Assembly (NCBI GenBank): GCA_034509755.1
Contig: CM067541.1
Location: 26,976,501-27,040,500, forward strand
Direction of reading: 5' to 3'
Source of the DNA: Anisodus tanguticus
Lineage: Eukaryota; Streptophyta; Magnoliopsida; Solanales; Solanaceae
Length of the DNA: 64,000 nucleotides
The translations under genes and the position numbers were made by a program. The notes beneath the pieces are model-generated. The model was given only the letters and a program-made list of their open reading frames with translations, searched no databases and had not been told where the DNA came from. Shown in pieces: positions 25,696-37,765 of the stretch; position 1 is the stretch's first letter; every line of letters starts with the position of its first letter.

Positions 25696-26143
25696 CTAAA
25701 GTAATTGTCTTGGCATAACAGTATAAGATTGCATGATAAGGAGATAACTATCCATCCTAAGGATTGCATCAAAGTATACCATATAAAAAAACTTCAAATC
25801 TACTTGGGTTTCATATCTCATTAAGGTAACTACACAGGACCGATAGACCCGATCTACCACTACAAAATCTCTAACAGGAGTAGAAACATGAACAAGTAAA
25901 GCAAATGACTCACATATCATATATAGACTCGAATAAAAGTATGCAGACACATAAGAATAAGAATAGGCAGACACTGGATAAAATAGTACAATAGCAAAAA
26001 AATGGCAAACTGGAATAATACTAGTGATAACTGCATCTAAGGCCTCTGCCTCAGGTCTACCCAAAAAAGCATGAGCAGGATCACTCTTAGTCATAGTAAC
26101 CCCTCGACCACTACCTCAGCAGACTGAGAACTACCTCTACAAG
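25696..26143 (-). pseudogene. Element C aspartic protease
   Basis: The frame from 26094 to 25696 aligns with the retropepsin-like domain of Tekay/Del elements: DAVITSIIPVCHFFAIVLFYP, SYVSAYFYSS, VDRVYRSCVV and LKFFYMVYFDAILRMD. The expected DPGST catalytic motif after VLF reads YPVSAY, so the active-site aspartate is gone. Upstream residues to 26143 (GSSQSAEVVVEGL-like) fit the Gly/Ser-rich gag-PR linker and end exactly at LARD-B. The matching gag lies on the other side of LARD-B at 38966-40418. Confidence 0.82.
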
Positions 26144-28496
26144 TGTCACACACCTTGAAGAGTGGGCACCACCCGATGCCCTAAGTCCCGAGCATACCAA
26201 TCCTGATACCTGCGACATACTCAACAACACATAGGCCGACAATGCCTCAGATAAATGACTATCTGAACAAAGAACACAATTACCTGCATGCAAAAAAGGC
26301 CCAACCTATACATATATATACAACAAGGCCAATAAGGCCCACATGAACACAACAAGTCTACTGAAGAGGCCGACAAGGATACACAGTCCATTATACACAC
26401 AATGACTATCTACAAGCTTCGAAAGAGTATATCAATGCTATTTGGCCGAGACAGGGCCCCGCCATACCTAACTATACATATATGTGCTACATCTATACCT
26501 ATCAGCCCACTAGATAGCTTCAGAAGAAGGGAGCGTGACAACCTGCAGTTGAATTGGGTTACCTTCTATGAGGGATCGTCTGATTCTCTATCTATTCCTA
26601 CGAGCATAAATGCAGTGTCCCAAGAAACGGACATTAGTACGAAAGATGTACTGAATATGTAAGGCAGAAAACATATAATAAAGAATGAAATATGAAGGGA
26701 AAGTATAGAAGTCAACCTGAAACTCATAAATAGCCTCTGAGGGCATATCCTGTCACAATCATGGATATATATGCATTTCTGTAAAAACCAAGCCACTTAT
26801 CGGGGCTATATAAATATATAATATAGTATAAAGCCACTTTATAGGGAAAATCATGTCATAGCATATCATACACGGCCTCGTAGAGGACTCGGTCGTACCC
26901 GGCCAAGATATGGGACTCGGTAATGTCAGAACTAACTACAGTTGTGTGCGCATATAAATGTCGTACACATCCGACTATAGCGCGACTCAATAAGAAAATA
27001 GATACATATATATAAGTATAATGAATGACTTTGAAGTGCCTTATGAATTCAATAAGAGTGACTCAAGGTCGTTATCCTCCGATTATCATTATGTAACTGT
27101 GTGTATCTGTTATCTAAGAGTCAACAAGTATCATAAGAAGACATAAAATTTAAGATGTTATCAAGGTGGTAAGTGATCCCGACAAAGAACCATAAGAGTC
27201 ATGAACTATAACAATATGAAGCAAAGGTGCTCATAAGCTCAAATCTTAAAAACATAGTTCTTTTTGGAGGGACGTCGTTAAGGTTATGATTATTCACAGG
27301 ACATGCCAAAATAAAGAAAGAGTGAGACTTAACATACCTTTGTTGCTTAAATAATGCTAACTTTTGATTCTCCGGCCGCTCTTCGAATGATATCCTACGA
27401 ATTAGAGACAATTCGGGTCAATATTGGTTGATAGACTAAAGATGATTTCATTATGATACTTCATCAAACACTTGATGTGCTTATATTCTCATATCCTTTG
27501 TTAATGATAAATCAATATCGAAGTAACATCCTTAGCATGTTGTAGCTTCCTTTCCTCCTCCATCAACTATTAACAAGATTCAATGACTTAATACCGAGCT
27601 TAAATTTAATCAAATAACTCAACACAAGTTAAGAATAATAAGAACAACCTTTACATGTTTTCTAACTATTCCTCTTTACAACTTGTAATTTCCACCATCA
27701 AGACTAACACTATAGACAAGCACCGCAACAACATCTATACCATAATCAAGTTACATCTCATAATTCTCATTCATAACAAGTCATATATTCAACCTCCAAA
27801 CAACTCAACAATAAGACCCTAACAACATTTGGAAAATTAGAGCGCTAACTTGTAGTTTCATCACCCAAACACTTAACTAACACATGAATAATCTTAAGCA
27901 TAAGAACTAGAGTGTAAATATTACCTTACACATCAAGTATAACTTTGTACTCAGTCTCCTAAGCACCAAAACAACCCCCAAGTGCACAACAACTTCATGG
28001 AAGCATTCTCTTTTACTTATCCTAGCTTTTAGATGTATAATAATGGTGTAATCGCCTTGAAATCACTTTGAAACCATAGAAATATGTTGGGAGATTTAGG
28101 GAAATGTTTGGTAAAAAAATAGCCAAAAATGGCCTTTGGAGTCATTAAACCCGAAACAAGTCGGTCACCACTCAAATTGGCGGTCCACTTTGACGGTTCG
28201 TACATTTTTGTATGGTCCATAGAAATGAACCGTACAATTTGACCTACAAAAATACAGTGAGGGTCCCATTTTGATGGTCTGTACAATTTTGTAATGACCG
28301 TACATTTGGCCGTCAATTCTGGAAATTTCCTAATTTTGTCAGAATGTATTTTCTTCGATTCGTTTAACTTCAATACACCTCGATACTTCCATAGACAGCC
28401 TATAAACTCTTATTATTCCTTTGAAGGTCACATATCTTCCCAAAATGGCAGTATCAATCGACAACATGAGGGAACGTGAAACTAAGAGGCGTAACA
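26144..28496 (-). repeat. 3' LTR of LARD-B
   Basis: On the minus strand it begins TGTTACGCC (28496) after a polypurine tract and ends GTGTGTGACA (26144), about 2.35 kb. It is the most complete LARD-B LTR. It contains a palindrome-like cluster of TACGGTCC/GGACCGTA variants near 28190-28310. Confidence 0.8.
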
Positions 28497-28515
28497 TCCT
28501 TCCCCTCTTAGAAAC
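28497..28515 (-). other. Pol-end remnant and polypurine tract of LARD-B
   Basis: The minus strand reads TTTCTAAGAGGGGAAGGA before TGTTACG. The upstream GAATGTT/GATGAATG pattern is the usual 3' end of plant gypsy internal regions. Confidence 0.75.
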
Positions 28516-31500
28516 ATTCATCAACGAATGTTGCAGATACTCTAACTCTCAAATTTTCAAAAATTTCTGTAGTGTTTCCCTTGTAAACAGGACTATTCAA
28601 ACCTGTCAAGTAGCTCAAATACATCTCAAATACTACACAAAGTAATATATCATCAAATTGGCCTCACGCGACCACTTGTACTTATAATAACTAGAAAAAA
28701 GTTAGCCATAATTTACCTTAACGTGCTCCTGCTGACTCCTGATCTACACTTGATACACTTGTTTCAGCAACACCGTCTAATTAAGGTACATGGGTCAGCC
28801 TCGGTAAATGAAATAGGAATAGAAAGATCGTATCACACGAATGTTAATATGAATCAAAAGTTTGAAACAACGATTCTTATATTTTTCAACAATTCTAGTA
28901 GAATTCCTTTGTACGTAGGACTATATTAGACTATTGCACCATTATATGCCATAGTTATTGCCTCATAGGATTATACAATCATAACTCTGTCGGTACATCA
29001 TCGAGCTCCACACGGTCGTATATCTCTCTTACAAAATTGCTTAGTGAACTATAATTTATTCGAATTGTTGAATTCTGATATCTGAACTATTTCTTTTATT
29101 TCCTAATTAAATTTTTTGTTTGGTGATGGGTTTAGGTGACAGAGCTCATAGGCATGGAGTATACGTAAGGTTGTGATAAGAAGTCATGGAACGATGATTG
29201 TTAACGTCAAGGGTTTTGAAAATGATAGGGCTATTTAAATCCATTTCTTCTGTTGTTCTGTCTTTTACTCTTTCTATTATATCCTGATACGATACTTTCT
29301 TAATATATCACATTGTCCCACCGAAAGACGTCATTTTTCAATAGCTCAATGGTCTTCGGATTTCTTTCGTCAATAAGTTCTTTTTCACTTTTAAATTTTC
29401 ATCATGGCAGTACTTGAAGTGAATGTCCAATAAACCTCCCAATGGACTCAAAATGGGAATCTTTGTCTTAATACTCCTCCAATTCCCAATATAAGGAAGA
29501 GTTCATTTGCCTTCTACTTCAGAGGATTATCATCGTCTAGTTTCCTTTATGGTCGGCCACCTATTACCTCTTTGGGTTAACTTTTTTTGGTAGCATGACC
29601 CTCTTTTTCAATGGTACACAACCCTATCGTCCATTACCTTCCTGTTTATTACGTCAGAACTTCTTGTTTCTTATAATGTCTCCAATTTGCATACTTATAG
29701 GCAATGGTATGCATTCCAAAATAGGTTCATCATTCCTTAGTTATACCCTATATTTGCTCAAGCATTCTTTCTTGATCGTTATCGTTCCCTTTATATTTAC
29801 CTTGATATCCCTTTTTAATTAATTATTAGAAATAAGACATTCTCTTACCTTCGACGTCGTTTCCTTTTTGATTGGCCTTATATCCTAAGTGTACTATTTT
29901 TATCGACTTCAGGCTAGTGCTTTTTTCGAGAACAACATTTTCTTCACGTTAAGAGTGCAACACCTGACCCTTGTAACTCCAAGATCTTTTATACGTCATA
30001 TTCGAGCATCCGTTCGCTGGTTATCTTGTACAACCTTTCTATAAGAAAACTATTGACATACTAGCGTTATTCTTCAGTATTGCTTATGCTAGGGGTCATC
30101 CTGCCCCTTTTTCTCATCAAACGATTTACCTCTACAAGGCGTTGATCTACTTGATCCCTGGTCACCGTACTTGAGTTAACGCTTCTGTCTTCATTTTCTG
30201 ATTCTGGCTTCCTTTGAAACCAATGTCATTAACCTTATGACCATTGCGTTATCCTTCTGGTGGAGTTTCTAGTTCATTCGGCAAATCACAATTTACCATT
30301 ACTTGTCCGCTTATACCTTTGTTCCCTTGCTCTTATACTTTAGTTCATTTCCTTATCGTCTACCTTGGACCATTTTTATCATTTCATTATATCATTATGT
30401 CGACTTCATTCGTCTTTACTTCTAATTACTTATCCTCAACGTTTTGCTAACATTCATGGTGAAACTAATGCTTGACGTATTCAAATTTAAATCGTAGCCG
30501 GTTTCAGTCTCACCACTAACTCGGGCTTCCCCCCTTAATGGTATTAGAGCTTCTATTTACCCGTCATTACCGACTTGAATTCTTTTAAGGATTCCTTGTC
30601 TTAACGTACTCTCGGTACTATCATTTATGGACATCAAGTATTATATTTTTGGCTAGGAAAGTTTAATTACTACTTCTTTACAAATATTCTTATATTTAAT
30701 GGTAGTCGCGCCGTTATGAGTCCCACTCTATTCTCATTATTGATGTTATTAACATTTCCATCTTTTCGCCTTCTATCTATTTGAGAAACATCCTTCGACC
30801 TATTTACTTTGTCATAACACTTCCACTTGTATTTACCAGATGCCCGTTTACCCTTTATCGTCTCTTTCTGTCAAATCAATCCTTTATCACAACCGTCTTC
30901 AACCAGCTATTCTTGCCTGAATGGCTCATAAAACTATACCATAGAATTCAAAAATCTTATCACTTAATATTGAAAACCTTGCTATCTTTTATTGTTACCC
31001 ATACACGAGTGACTACGGTAAGGGAGGTATATCGTTTGCCATTAACTGGCAAGACCCATCTCTTCTCATAATCTTCCTAAATGGTTCAATACTTTTGAGG
31101 AGTTGGGGTTACAAGTTTGAGCATGATATTTCGCGCCCCTTTTCTTTAACTACTTCCTTGAACGAAGCTTCATGTAACTTAACTCCGGAAATCCATTTTC
31201 CTTTATCCATTTTTGGGGTTTCCCTTAATCCTTGGATCCGATAGTACCCTTTTTAAATTATGCATTCACATATCTTTCATGTCCCAATATTATGCATGCT
31301 ACTAGACCTAAGAGTGTTGGGTATACATGTGGCTAAGTAAGGGTTGGTTCCTGAATCATTTTATTTAGAAATTGAACTTAACTATAGTTTTACTCGCCCT
31401 TTTCCACATCTATTATCCATTTATGGTATATATACATTTGTATGTCACACTCTTTACAACAATGATAATCAACTAACTATAAGCATAACACAGCTATCCC

Positions 31501-31658
31501 CAATAAAATTATCAACATACCTGGTTAGTCACGTAACTCTGAATAACATCGGGACCTACTATTCTCCTTGACTCAATCTTGGGCATCTATATACTCTAAG
31601 GCTTCTACTTACACACCAATAACACTCCTCAACATCACCCAAACATTTCCCGTAATTC
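28516..31658 (-). other. LARD-B internal region without pol
   Basis: About 3.1 kb between gag and PPT with no RT, RNase H or integrase motif on either strand. Plus-strand frames here are short and rich in Leu/Phe/Ser, as expected of antisense A/G-rich DNA. Blocks are recognisably shared with LARD-A, for example GGTGAAACTAATG near 30459 and GGTGAAACTAGTG near 54143. Function unknown. Confidence 0.65.
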
Positions 31659-31663
31659 ACTTG
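31659..31663. repeat. Left target-site duplication of El2 (ACTTG)
   Basis: ACTTG here and at 36839-36843 flank El2 exactly. Confidence 0.93.
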
Positions 31664-33418
31664 TGATGTAAATAAACCCGCGAACTTAAACTCCCAACAT
31701 AAGTCGAGAAGAGATTTACTAAGGTTGCCAACAATGGCACGTCATTCTACACTCATATGCCTAAAATGGCATGGAATATTGAGTGGTATTGAAGATTGGA
31801 CTTGAAGTTTGAGAAGGCAACATTTTATTTCGGCTTTGTGTGTAGGTCTTGCCGAAGACCATGTTTTCTTTTTGCTTATATTTAATTCTTAGATTAGCTT
31901 GTAGTTCTCCTTAGGACATGGTGTAACGTGTAAATAACTTTTAGCTCCCACTAGGACATAGTTAATGTACCACGTAATAAAGGGACAAAGCCGAGAGGTC
32001 CTCCAAAAAGATGACAAGGCCGTGTGAAGTTGTTCAAGCTAAGGTGGCAAGGACAAGAAGGATGACTAGGTAGAAAGTGACAAGTTGGCAAGGACAAGAA
32101 TGGTCTAGAAGATGAGGCTTCCAAAAAGACAATTCATGAACCAACTTGAAGACACCAAGAAGATGAAGTGTTGGTCGAAATACTCCCTTATCCATTCGGC
32201 CAAGGCACACAAATGCAAGGAATGGAAGCTTCCAACACATTCCAAGAAGATGAGGTTGTTGGAAGAATGAAGTTCATGAATATTGTTACATATGAGACAA
32301 TAATTTCGGCCTAGGGAAGAGGAAGGGTTGGCCGAACTCCCTTGGTCACCAAGTCAATCAAAATGCATCCACAGTAGGTGTTAGTTTGTGCCTTTTCATT
32401 TGCTTACTAGAATAGTCTATTTTGTACTATAAATAGAGGCCTTAGGCCATTGTAAAATGCAGTGATTGTGGATATATAAAAGTTGTGTTTTACCCAAAAG
32501 CTAAGGTATTCAACTTGTGTGTTGTATACATTAGTTGGTCCTTGTATGGGCCTTCGGTTCTTGTATGAGCCAAACCCCTTGGTGTAAGTTTAGCTAAGAC
32601 TTGTGTGACTTAGTTGAACCCAAGCGAAGGTCCCTTTGGTGTAAGTCTTGATTATGACTGTGTGACCTAATTAATACCCAAGCTCGAGGAACCCCCTTAG
32701 TGGTAAGCGAACGTTGGAACTGTGTGGACCAACCTAGCCTAAGCTTGGGGTTACTAAAAGGGCTTTCGACCACCCTCACTTGGCTAGTTCAGGGCTTGTA
32801 CTTAGCAACCCCGGTCTTGACCATGTGGAATTGGTCACCATCTCCTTGGTGTCGACTCTAGAAGTAAAACCCCCGTGTATATATCCTTGGGCTCATCTAC
32901 CGCACTTTACTACAACCACAACAACCAAACACTTAACCCAAAACCGTACCAACCAACACTTGGTGCGTGTCCGGATTGCAACTCACTTTCCGTGTTCATT
33001 CCTTGTCCAAAACACTTCATTCTTTCTACCACCAAATCCCACATGACTCCATAAACATTACCACCAATGGTTCCCAACCGAAACCACCGACACAGTCCCG
33101 CCCAATCCCGACAACACCAAACAGTCCGCATAACACACCTTGCAGACGACCTCACTGTTTCAGTTATGTTCCGACGATTTTCCATCATCAAACCACCAAA
33201 TCCCAACCACTAAAACAACCCTTAACGTATCCACAACAGCTACATAAAACGCCTTGACCCAATTCCCTATACAACTACCCAAAATAGCTACAAAACACCA
33301 CACTGCCCGGCAGTAACGCCCCACCCGACAGTCCACTTTGAGTCCCATTTTAGGGTCGACCTGATTATATCCAACACCCGACCCACTTACCCACTTACAC
33401 CCCTCCTTATATACATCA
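31664..33418 (+). repeat. 5' LTR of El2
   Basis: TGATGTAAATAAACCC to ATACATCA. TATA box at 32428-32435. Carries the 5'-type variants shared with 1-730. Confidence 0.95.
32428..32435 (+). promoter_or_regulatory. TATA box in the El2 5' LTR
   Basis: TATAAATA in ACTATAAATAGAGG, the likely core promoter for the genomic transcript, leaving a long R-U5 of roughly 950 bases. Confidence 0.65.
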
Positions 33419-33420
33419 GA

Positions 33421-33437
33421 TTGGTATCCAAGTGAGG
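33421..33437 (+). other. Primer binding site of El2
   Basis: TTGGTATCCAAGTGAGG, two bases after the LTR; tRNA-iMet type with changes. Confidence 0.78.
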
Positions 33438-33462
33438 TCATCCCATCCCCCGCTTTGATGCT

Positions 33463-35073
33463 ATGGCTCACATAGACAAAGAAGAGCTAAGGAGGATCGT
33501 AAGAGACGTGTTTGCGAAAAAAGTGCAAGTCTTGAAAGAAGAATTTTCGAGGCATGCCATGAATAAAAATGCCAAGTCAAGGGTTGTGCAAAATAGTCCA
33601 AGGCTTTAAAGGAAAGGTACCCCAAGGTCCTTTGTAAGGCCCACGGATGCTAAAGCAAAGGGTGGTACCTCTTTTGCCAATCCCTTGTATCGGCAAGAAA
33701 TTGAAAGGAAGGATAAAAAAGGGAAGAACTTATTTCGCTTATCCATTGTATACCCAAGAGCGTGAAGAAGTTACAAAAGGGGTAGATAAAAAAAGAAAAA
33801 AATGCTTCCAATGTCCAAAGGTAGGACACTTTGTAAGTGAATGTCCTAATTCCCGGAGCATGGTTGAAGAAGAGTATAGAGAGTGTGGATTTTCCTTGTC
33901 TATTAGGGAACCCATACTACTTGAAGAACAATAAGAAACCGAGACTCCCTTACTTGATACACCGGACAAAGAGTCAAAGTAGGGAAAATCTATAGATACC
34001 GACTTCAAGGAACTCTTGGATGAGGTATGTCCGAATGATCTTGCATCCGAAGCACCACCAATGGAAGATGGTGAACTTGCTCTTGATTTATTTTCAAGAA
34101 GTTAATTATCTACTCACAAAGACCATGGATGCCATTCGGAAGAAACTAAGGATGTGTTATGCCAAGAAGAAGAATTGTTCGGCGGAAGGTATGATCGAAA
34201 GGGCCTTAACCTATAACCAAAACCCGCATTGTTGATGCCAAGAGATGATGGGACTTGGCACGCATGTTACCGAGAGGTTGATAACCTCACCATGAAGTTC
34301 ACCATTTGTATGCCAAGGTCGAAAGATATTTTTGAAGAGTTTGCAACCGGACAATCAGCGATGAAAAGCATTGAACATGCTCTTGGTTTATTTCCAAGAG
34401 GTTATTTGCCCAAAAAACGAGCTTACGAACACAATCCAGAAAAGGCTAAGGGAGTAAAACAACGTGCGCAAGAAACACTAGGCAAGGGCCTTTTCTAAAA
34501 GGACTTTAGGTCGTATACGGTGCATGACTTGTTGGTGCCAAAAGAACATGAGAAGTGGCACACTTGTGTTACCATCCAAGCTATCGGCAACATCATGAAA
34601 GGCAAGCTCTCTTTGCCGAGGTTGAAATTTTCTTTTGAGGGATCAAGTGGAGCCAAGTGGTTCTACAAGATAGACTCGAGGAGAGAATACCATCTGAGGG
34701 GAACGCTAGAAAAAGATGAACGAAAGATGACCCTCGAGGTCGAGTTTGGTTTGAGAAAATGGTTTGTAATGCCGTTTGGATGGTGACACTAATGTAAACG
34801 CCATATTTTTCTCTCACGCAAGATTGAATGATGTACCATGCCCTTATTCTATTTATGGCAAGGGATTATATCTTATGGGATCCGTGACCCAATATGGACA
34901 ACATTTTTATCAAAACCATTGGTCTCATATTACGATCCATATTTGGCAAGAATTAAGAAAGGCGCCTAAGATAAAACTTCCGGTCCTATCTAATGGTGGA
35001 AATATTGGATCAACACTTGTTGTTGAATTTTTTTTCACATTTAGACGTCACGAATTTGAGGACAAATTCCTTC
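33463..35073 (+). pseudogene. Internally deleted gag-pol of El2
   Basis: The ATG at 33463 starts a gag N-terminus (MAHIDKEELRRIVRDVFAKK) that aligns with El3's gag start (MANMNEELQRTISDLIAEQ). It reaches a stop at about 33609 and jumps straight to the gag C-terminal linker (KGTPRSFVRPTDAKAKGG), skipping the gag core. The zinc knuckle CFQCPKVGHFVSEC is in frame at 33809-33850. RT pieces follow: RT start (DGTWHACYREVDNLTMKFT, about 34248), the pre-RT linker (AYEHNPEKAKGV), then a second RT start and palm entry (34520-34786, ending WFVMPFGW). In normal gypsy RT the linker precedes a single RT start, so this is a partial duplication. No catalytic YxDD, RNase H or integrase. Stops and shifts occur between blocks. 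Confidence 0.85.
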
Positions 35074-35087
35074 AAAGAATGGGAGAA
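35074..35087 (+). other. Polypurine tract of El2
   Basis: AAAGAATGGGAGAA before TGATGTAAAT, identical to El1. Confidence 0.8.
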
Positions 35088-36838
35088 TGATGTAAATCAA
35101 CCCGCGAACATAAACTCCCAACATAAGTCGAGAAGAGCTTTACTAAGGTTGCCAACAATGGCACATCATTCTACACTTATATGCCTAAAATGGCATGGAA
35201 TATGGACTGGTATTGAAGATTGGACTTGAGGTTTAAGAAGGCAATATTTTATTTCCACTTTGTATGTAGGTCTTGGCCGAAGACCATGTTTTCTTGTACC
35301 TTATCTTTAATTCTTAGATTAGCTTGTAGTTATCCTTAGGACATGATGTAACATGTAAATAACTCTTAGCTCCCACTAGGACATAGTTAATATACCACGT
35401 AATAAAGGGACAAAGCCGACCTCCAAAAAAGTGACAAGGCCGTGTGAAGTTGTTCAAGCCAAGGTGGCAAGGACAAGAAGGATGACTATGCCGAAAGTGA
35501 CAAGTTGGCATGGACAAGAATGGTCTAGAAGATGAGGCTTCCAAAAAGACAATCCATGAACCAACTTGAAGACACCAAGAAGAAGTGTTGGTCGAAATAC
35601 TCCATTATCCATTCGGCCAAGGCACACAAATGCAAGGAATGGAAACTTCCAACACATTCCAAGAAGATGAGGTGGTTGGAAGAATCAAGTTCATAAATAT
35701 TGTTACATATGAGACAACAATTTTGGCCTAGGGAAGAGGAAGGGTTGGCCGAACTCCCTTGGTCACCAAGTCAATCCAAATGTGTCCACACTAGGTGTTA
35801 GTTTGTGTCTTTTCATTTGCTTTCTAGAATAGTCTATTTTTGTACTATAAATAGAGGCCTTAGGCCATTGTAAAATATAGAGTTTGTGGATATATAAAAG
35901 TTGTGTTTTACTCGAAAGCTAAGGTATTCAACTTGTGTGTTGTATACATTAGTTGGTCCTTGTGTGGGCTTTTGGTTCTTATGTAAGTCAAACCCCTTAG
36001 TGTAAGTTTAGCTAAGACTTGTGTGACTTAGTTGAACCCAAGATAAGGTCCCTTTGGTGAAACTATTGATTAGGACTGCGTGACCTAATCAATATCCAAG
36101 CTCGAGGAACCGCCTTAGTGGAAAGCGAATGTTAGAACTGTGTGTACCAACCTAGCCTAAGCTTCGGGTTACTAAAAGGGCTTCCGACCACCCTCACTTG
36201 GCTAGTTCACGCTCTTGTACTTAGCAACCCCGGTCTTGACCTTGTGGAATTGGTCACCATCTCCTTGGTGTCGACTCGGGCAGTAAAACCCCCGTGTCTC
36301 TATCTTTGGGCTCATCGACCACACTTCACTACAATCACAACAACCAAACACTTAACCCAAAACCGTACCAACCAACACTTGGTGTGTGTCCGTATTGCAA
36401 CTCATTTTCCGTGTTCATTCCTTATCCAAACCACTTCATTCTTTCTACAACCACATCCTACAAGAATCTATAAACATTCCAACTAAAGGTTCCCAACCGA
36501 AACCTCCCACACAGTCCCGTCCAATCCCGACAACACCAAACAGTCCGCATAACACACCTTACCGACGATCTCACTGTTTCAGTTCTGTTCCGATGCCTTG
36601 GCATCATCAAACCACCAAAGCCCGGCCATCAAAACAACCCTTAACATGTCCACAACAGCTCCATAAAACTCCTTGACCTAATTTCCATGTACAACTACCA
36701 GAAACAGCCACCAAACACCACACTGCCCGGCAGTAATGCCCCACCCGACAGTCCACTTTGAGTCCCATTTTTGGGTCGACATGGATATATCCAAGACCCA
36801 ACCCATTTACCCACTTACACCCCTCCTTATATACATCA
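35088..36838 (+). repeat. 3' LTR of El2
   Basis: TGATGTAAATCAACCC to ATACATCA. TATA box at 35846-35853. Carries the 3'-type variants shared with El1's 3' LTR. The first 47 codons continue the polyprotein frame and end ICLKWHGIWTGIEDWT. Confidence 0.95.
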
Positions 36839-36843
36839 ACTTG
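36839..36843. repeat. Right target-site duplication of El2 (ACTTG)
   Basis: Exact match to 31659-31663. Confidence 0.93.
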
Positions 36844-36859
36844 TCCCCACTAATGGCAC

Positions 36860-37556
36860 AGGGACTTTAGTACCTCGGGGAATTCTCTAGCCCAATGGCC
36901 CAAAGCTTCGCATCCAGAACATAATTCGGTATCGCGTAAACATGCTCCGTCATGCCTCCTTCCATATTGCTGACAGCACGGCTACTGCTTCAAACTCTCC
37001 TAGTGATTGCCTGAATTCTACCTAAGAGCTTTGATCTGACACATCTCTCAATGCTAATTTTTCATTACTTACCTCCATTCCAAACCTTCCGATCCGTCTA
37101 CTGCTTACTTCTTCCTCACCTCTACGCATTCTTGGTGAACCCTGATTAACCGACTTCCATGATAATGGGCTTCTTGGTCTCTCAAAAGGTCTAACAGTTG
37201 GGGGCATTTGAACATGACCCTGCTCTGGAAAGATGACCGGGGACGTTATTGCATACATGGTACCACTCACATAAATTGACCGAAAATGATCGTTGCATGG
37301 ATAATGTTGGTATTGAGCATGCCTTCCTATAATTTGGTAACACCGCTGGAACAAATGTCACTCGGTAGGGCGATTCTTTTGAGGTCTCAGATGGGTCCTC
37401 CTCCATAGACGGATCTTTTTCCATAGAGTGACTCACATTTTCTTCTGATGAACTTGTAATCCTCAAATCCATATTAATGGGTGGCAATCGGCTGGGACCT
37501 TCCCCCGCATTTCTTACTAGATTCCTGCTAACGGTACTTTCCTTTGATTTTGGCAT
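36860..37556 (-). pseudogene. LARD-B gag
   Basis: Starts at 37556 (MPKSKESTVSRNLVRNAGEG), a plausible gag start placed just after the 5' LTR and primer site. The frame is open to about 37191 and is then shifted. The C-terminal part encodes a double zinc-knuckle-like region at about 36880-36960, ending LCSGCEALGHWAREFP (last Cys replaced by Phe). El2 inserted about 40 bases beyond it. The coding part is about 230 codons, much shorter than a usual gag, and there is no protease after it. Confidence 0.68.
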
Positions 37557-37748
37557 TACTAAAAATGAGAATCAAGTTGATAAAATAGGAATTCAAATAC
37601 TTACGACTTCGCTTCTGACGCACGATCTAGATTTCAAGGAAGGTAACATCCTGAATACCCTGTAGCCTCATGTTTATAAGTGTGGCGTGCAACACACCCA
37701 TAAGTAGGACTTTACTAGAAATGGCTTGTAGACATTACTAGGATTAGT

Positions 37749-37763
37749 CTGCTCTGATACCAA
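37749..37763 (-). other. Primer binding site of LARD-B
   Basis: Minus strand TTGGTATCAGAGCAG, a perfect tRNA-iMet-type site. Confidence 0.82.
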
Positions 37764-37765
37764 CC

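Larger units (their letters stand above)
31664..36838 (+). mobile_element. El2: complete CRM-like deletion derivative, TSD ACTTG
   Basis: A 5,175-base element with 5' LTR 1,755 bases, 3' LTR 1,751 bases, tRNA-Met-type primer site, polypurine tract and perfect 5-bp target duplication. LTR tips are TGATGTAA and TACATCA. The internal region (1,669 bases) lacks the gag core, protease, YxDD, RNase H and integrase, so it is non-autonomous. It is inserted in LARD-B downstream of its gag. The two LTRs differ clearly (about 14 differences in the first 195 bases by eye), so the insertion is not recent, unless the LTR difference was inherited (see findings). Confidence 0.95.

Noticed and set aside
28723..31571. 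Run of plus-strand frames rich in Leu, Phe and Ser, as if membrane proteins
   Set aside because: They lie antisense to LARD-B internal DNA, have no shared motif, and arise from pyrimidine-rich plus-strand sequence.
33809..35073. Zinc knuckle plus RT pieces could suggest an endogenous pararetrovirus
   Set aside because: LTRs, primer site, polypurine tract and target duplication show an LTR retrotransposon; no movement-protein or coat-protein signal.
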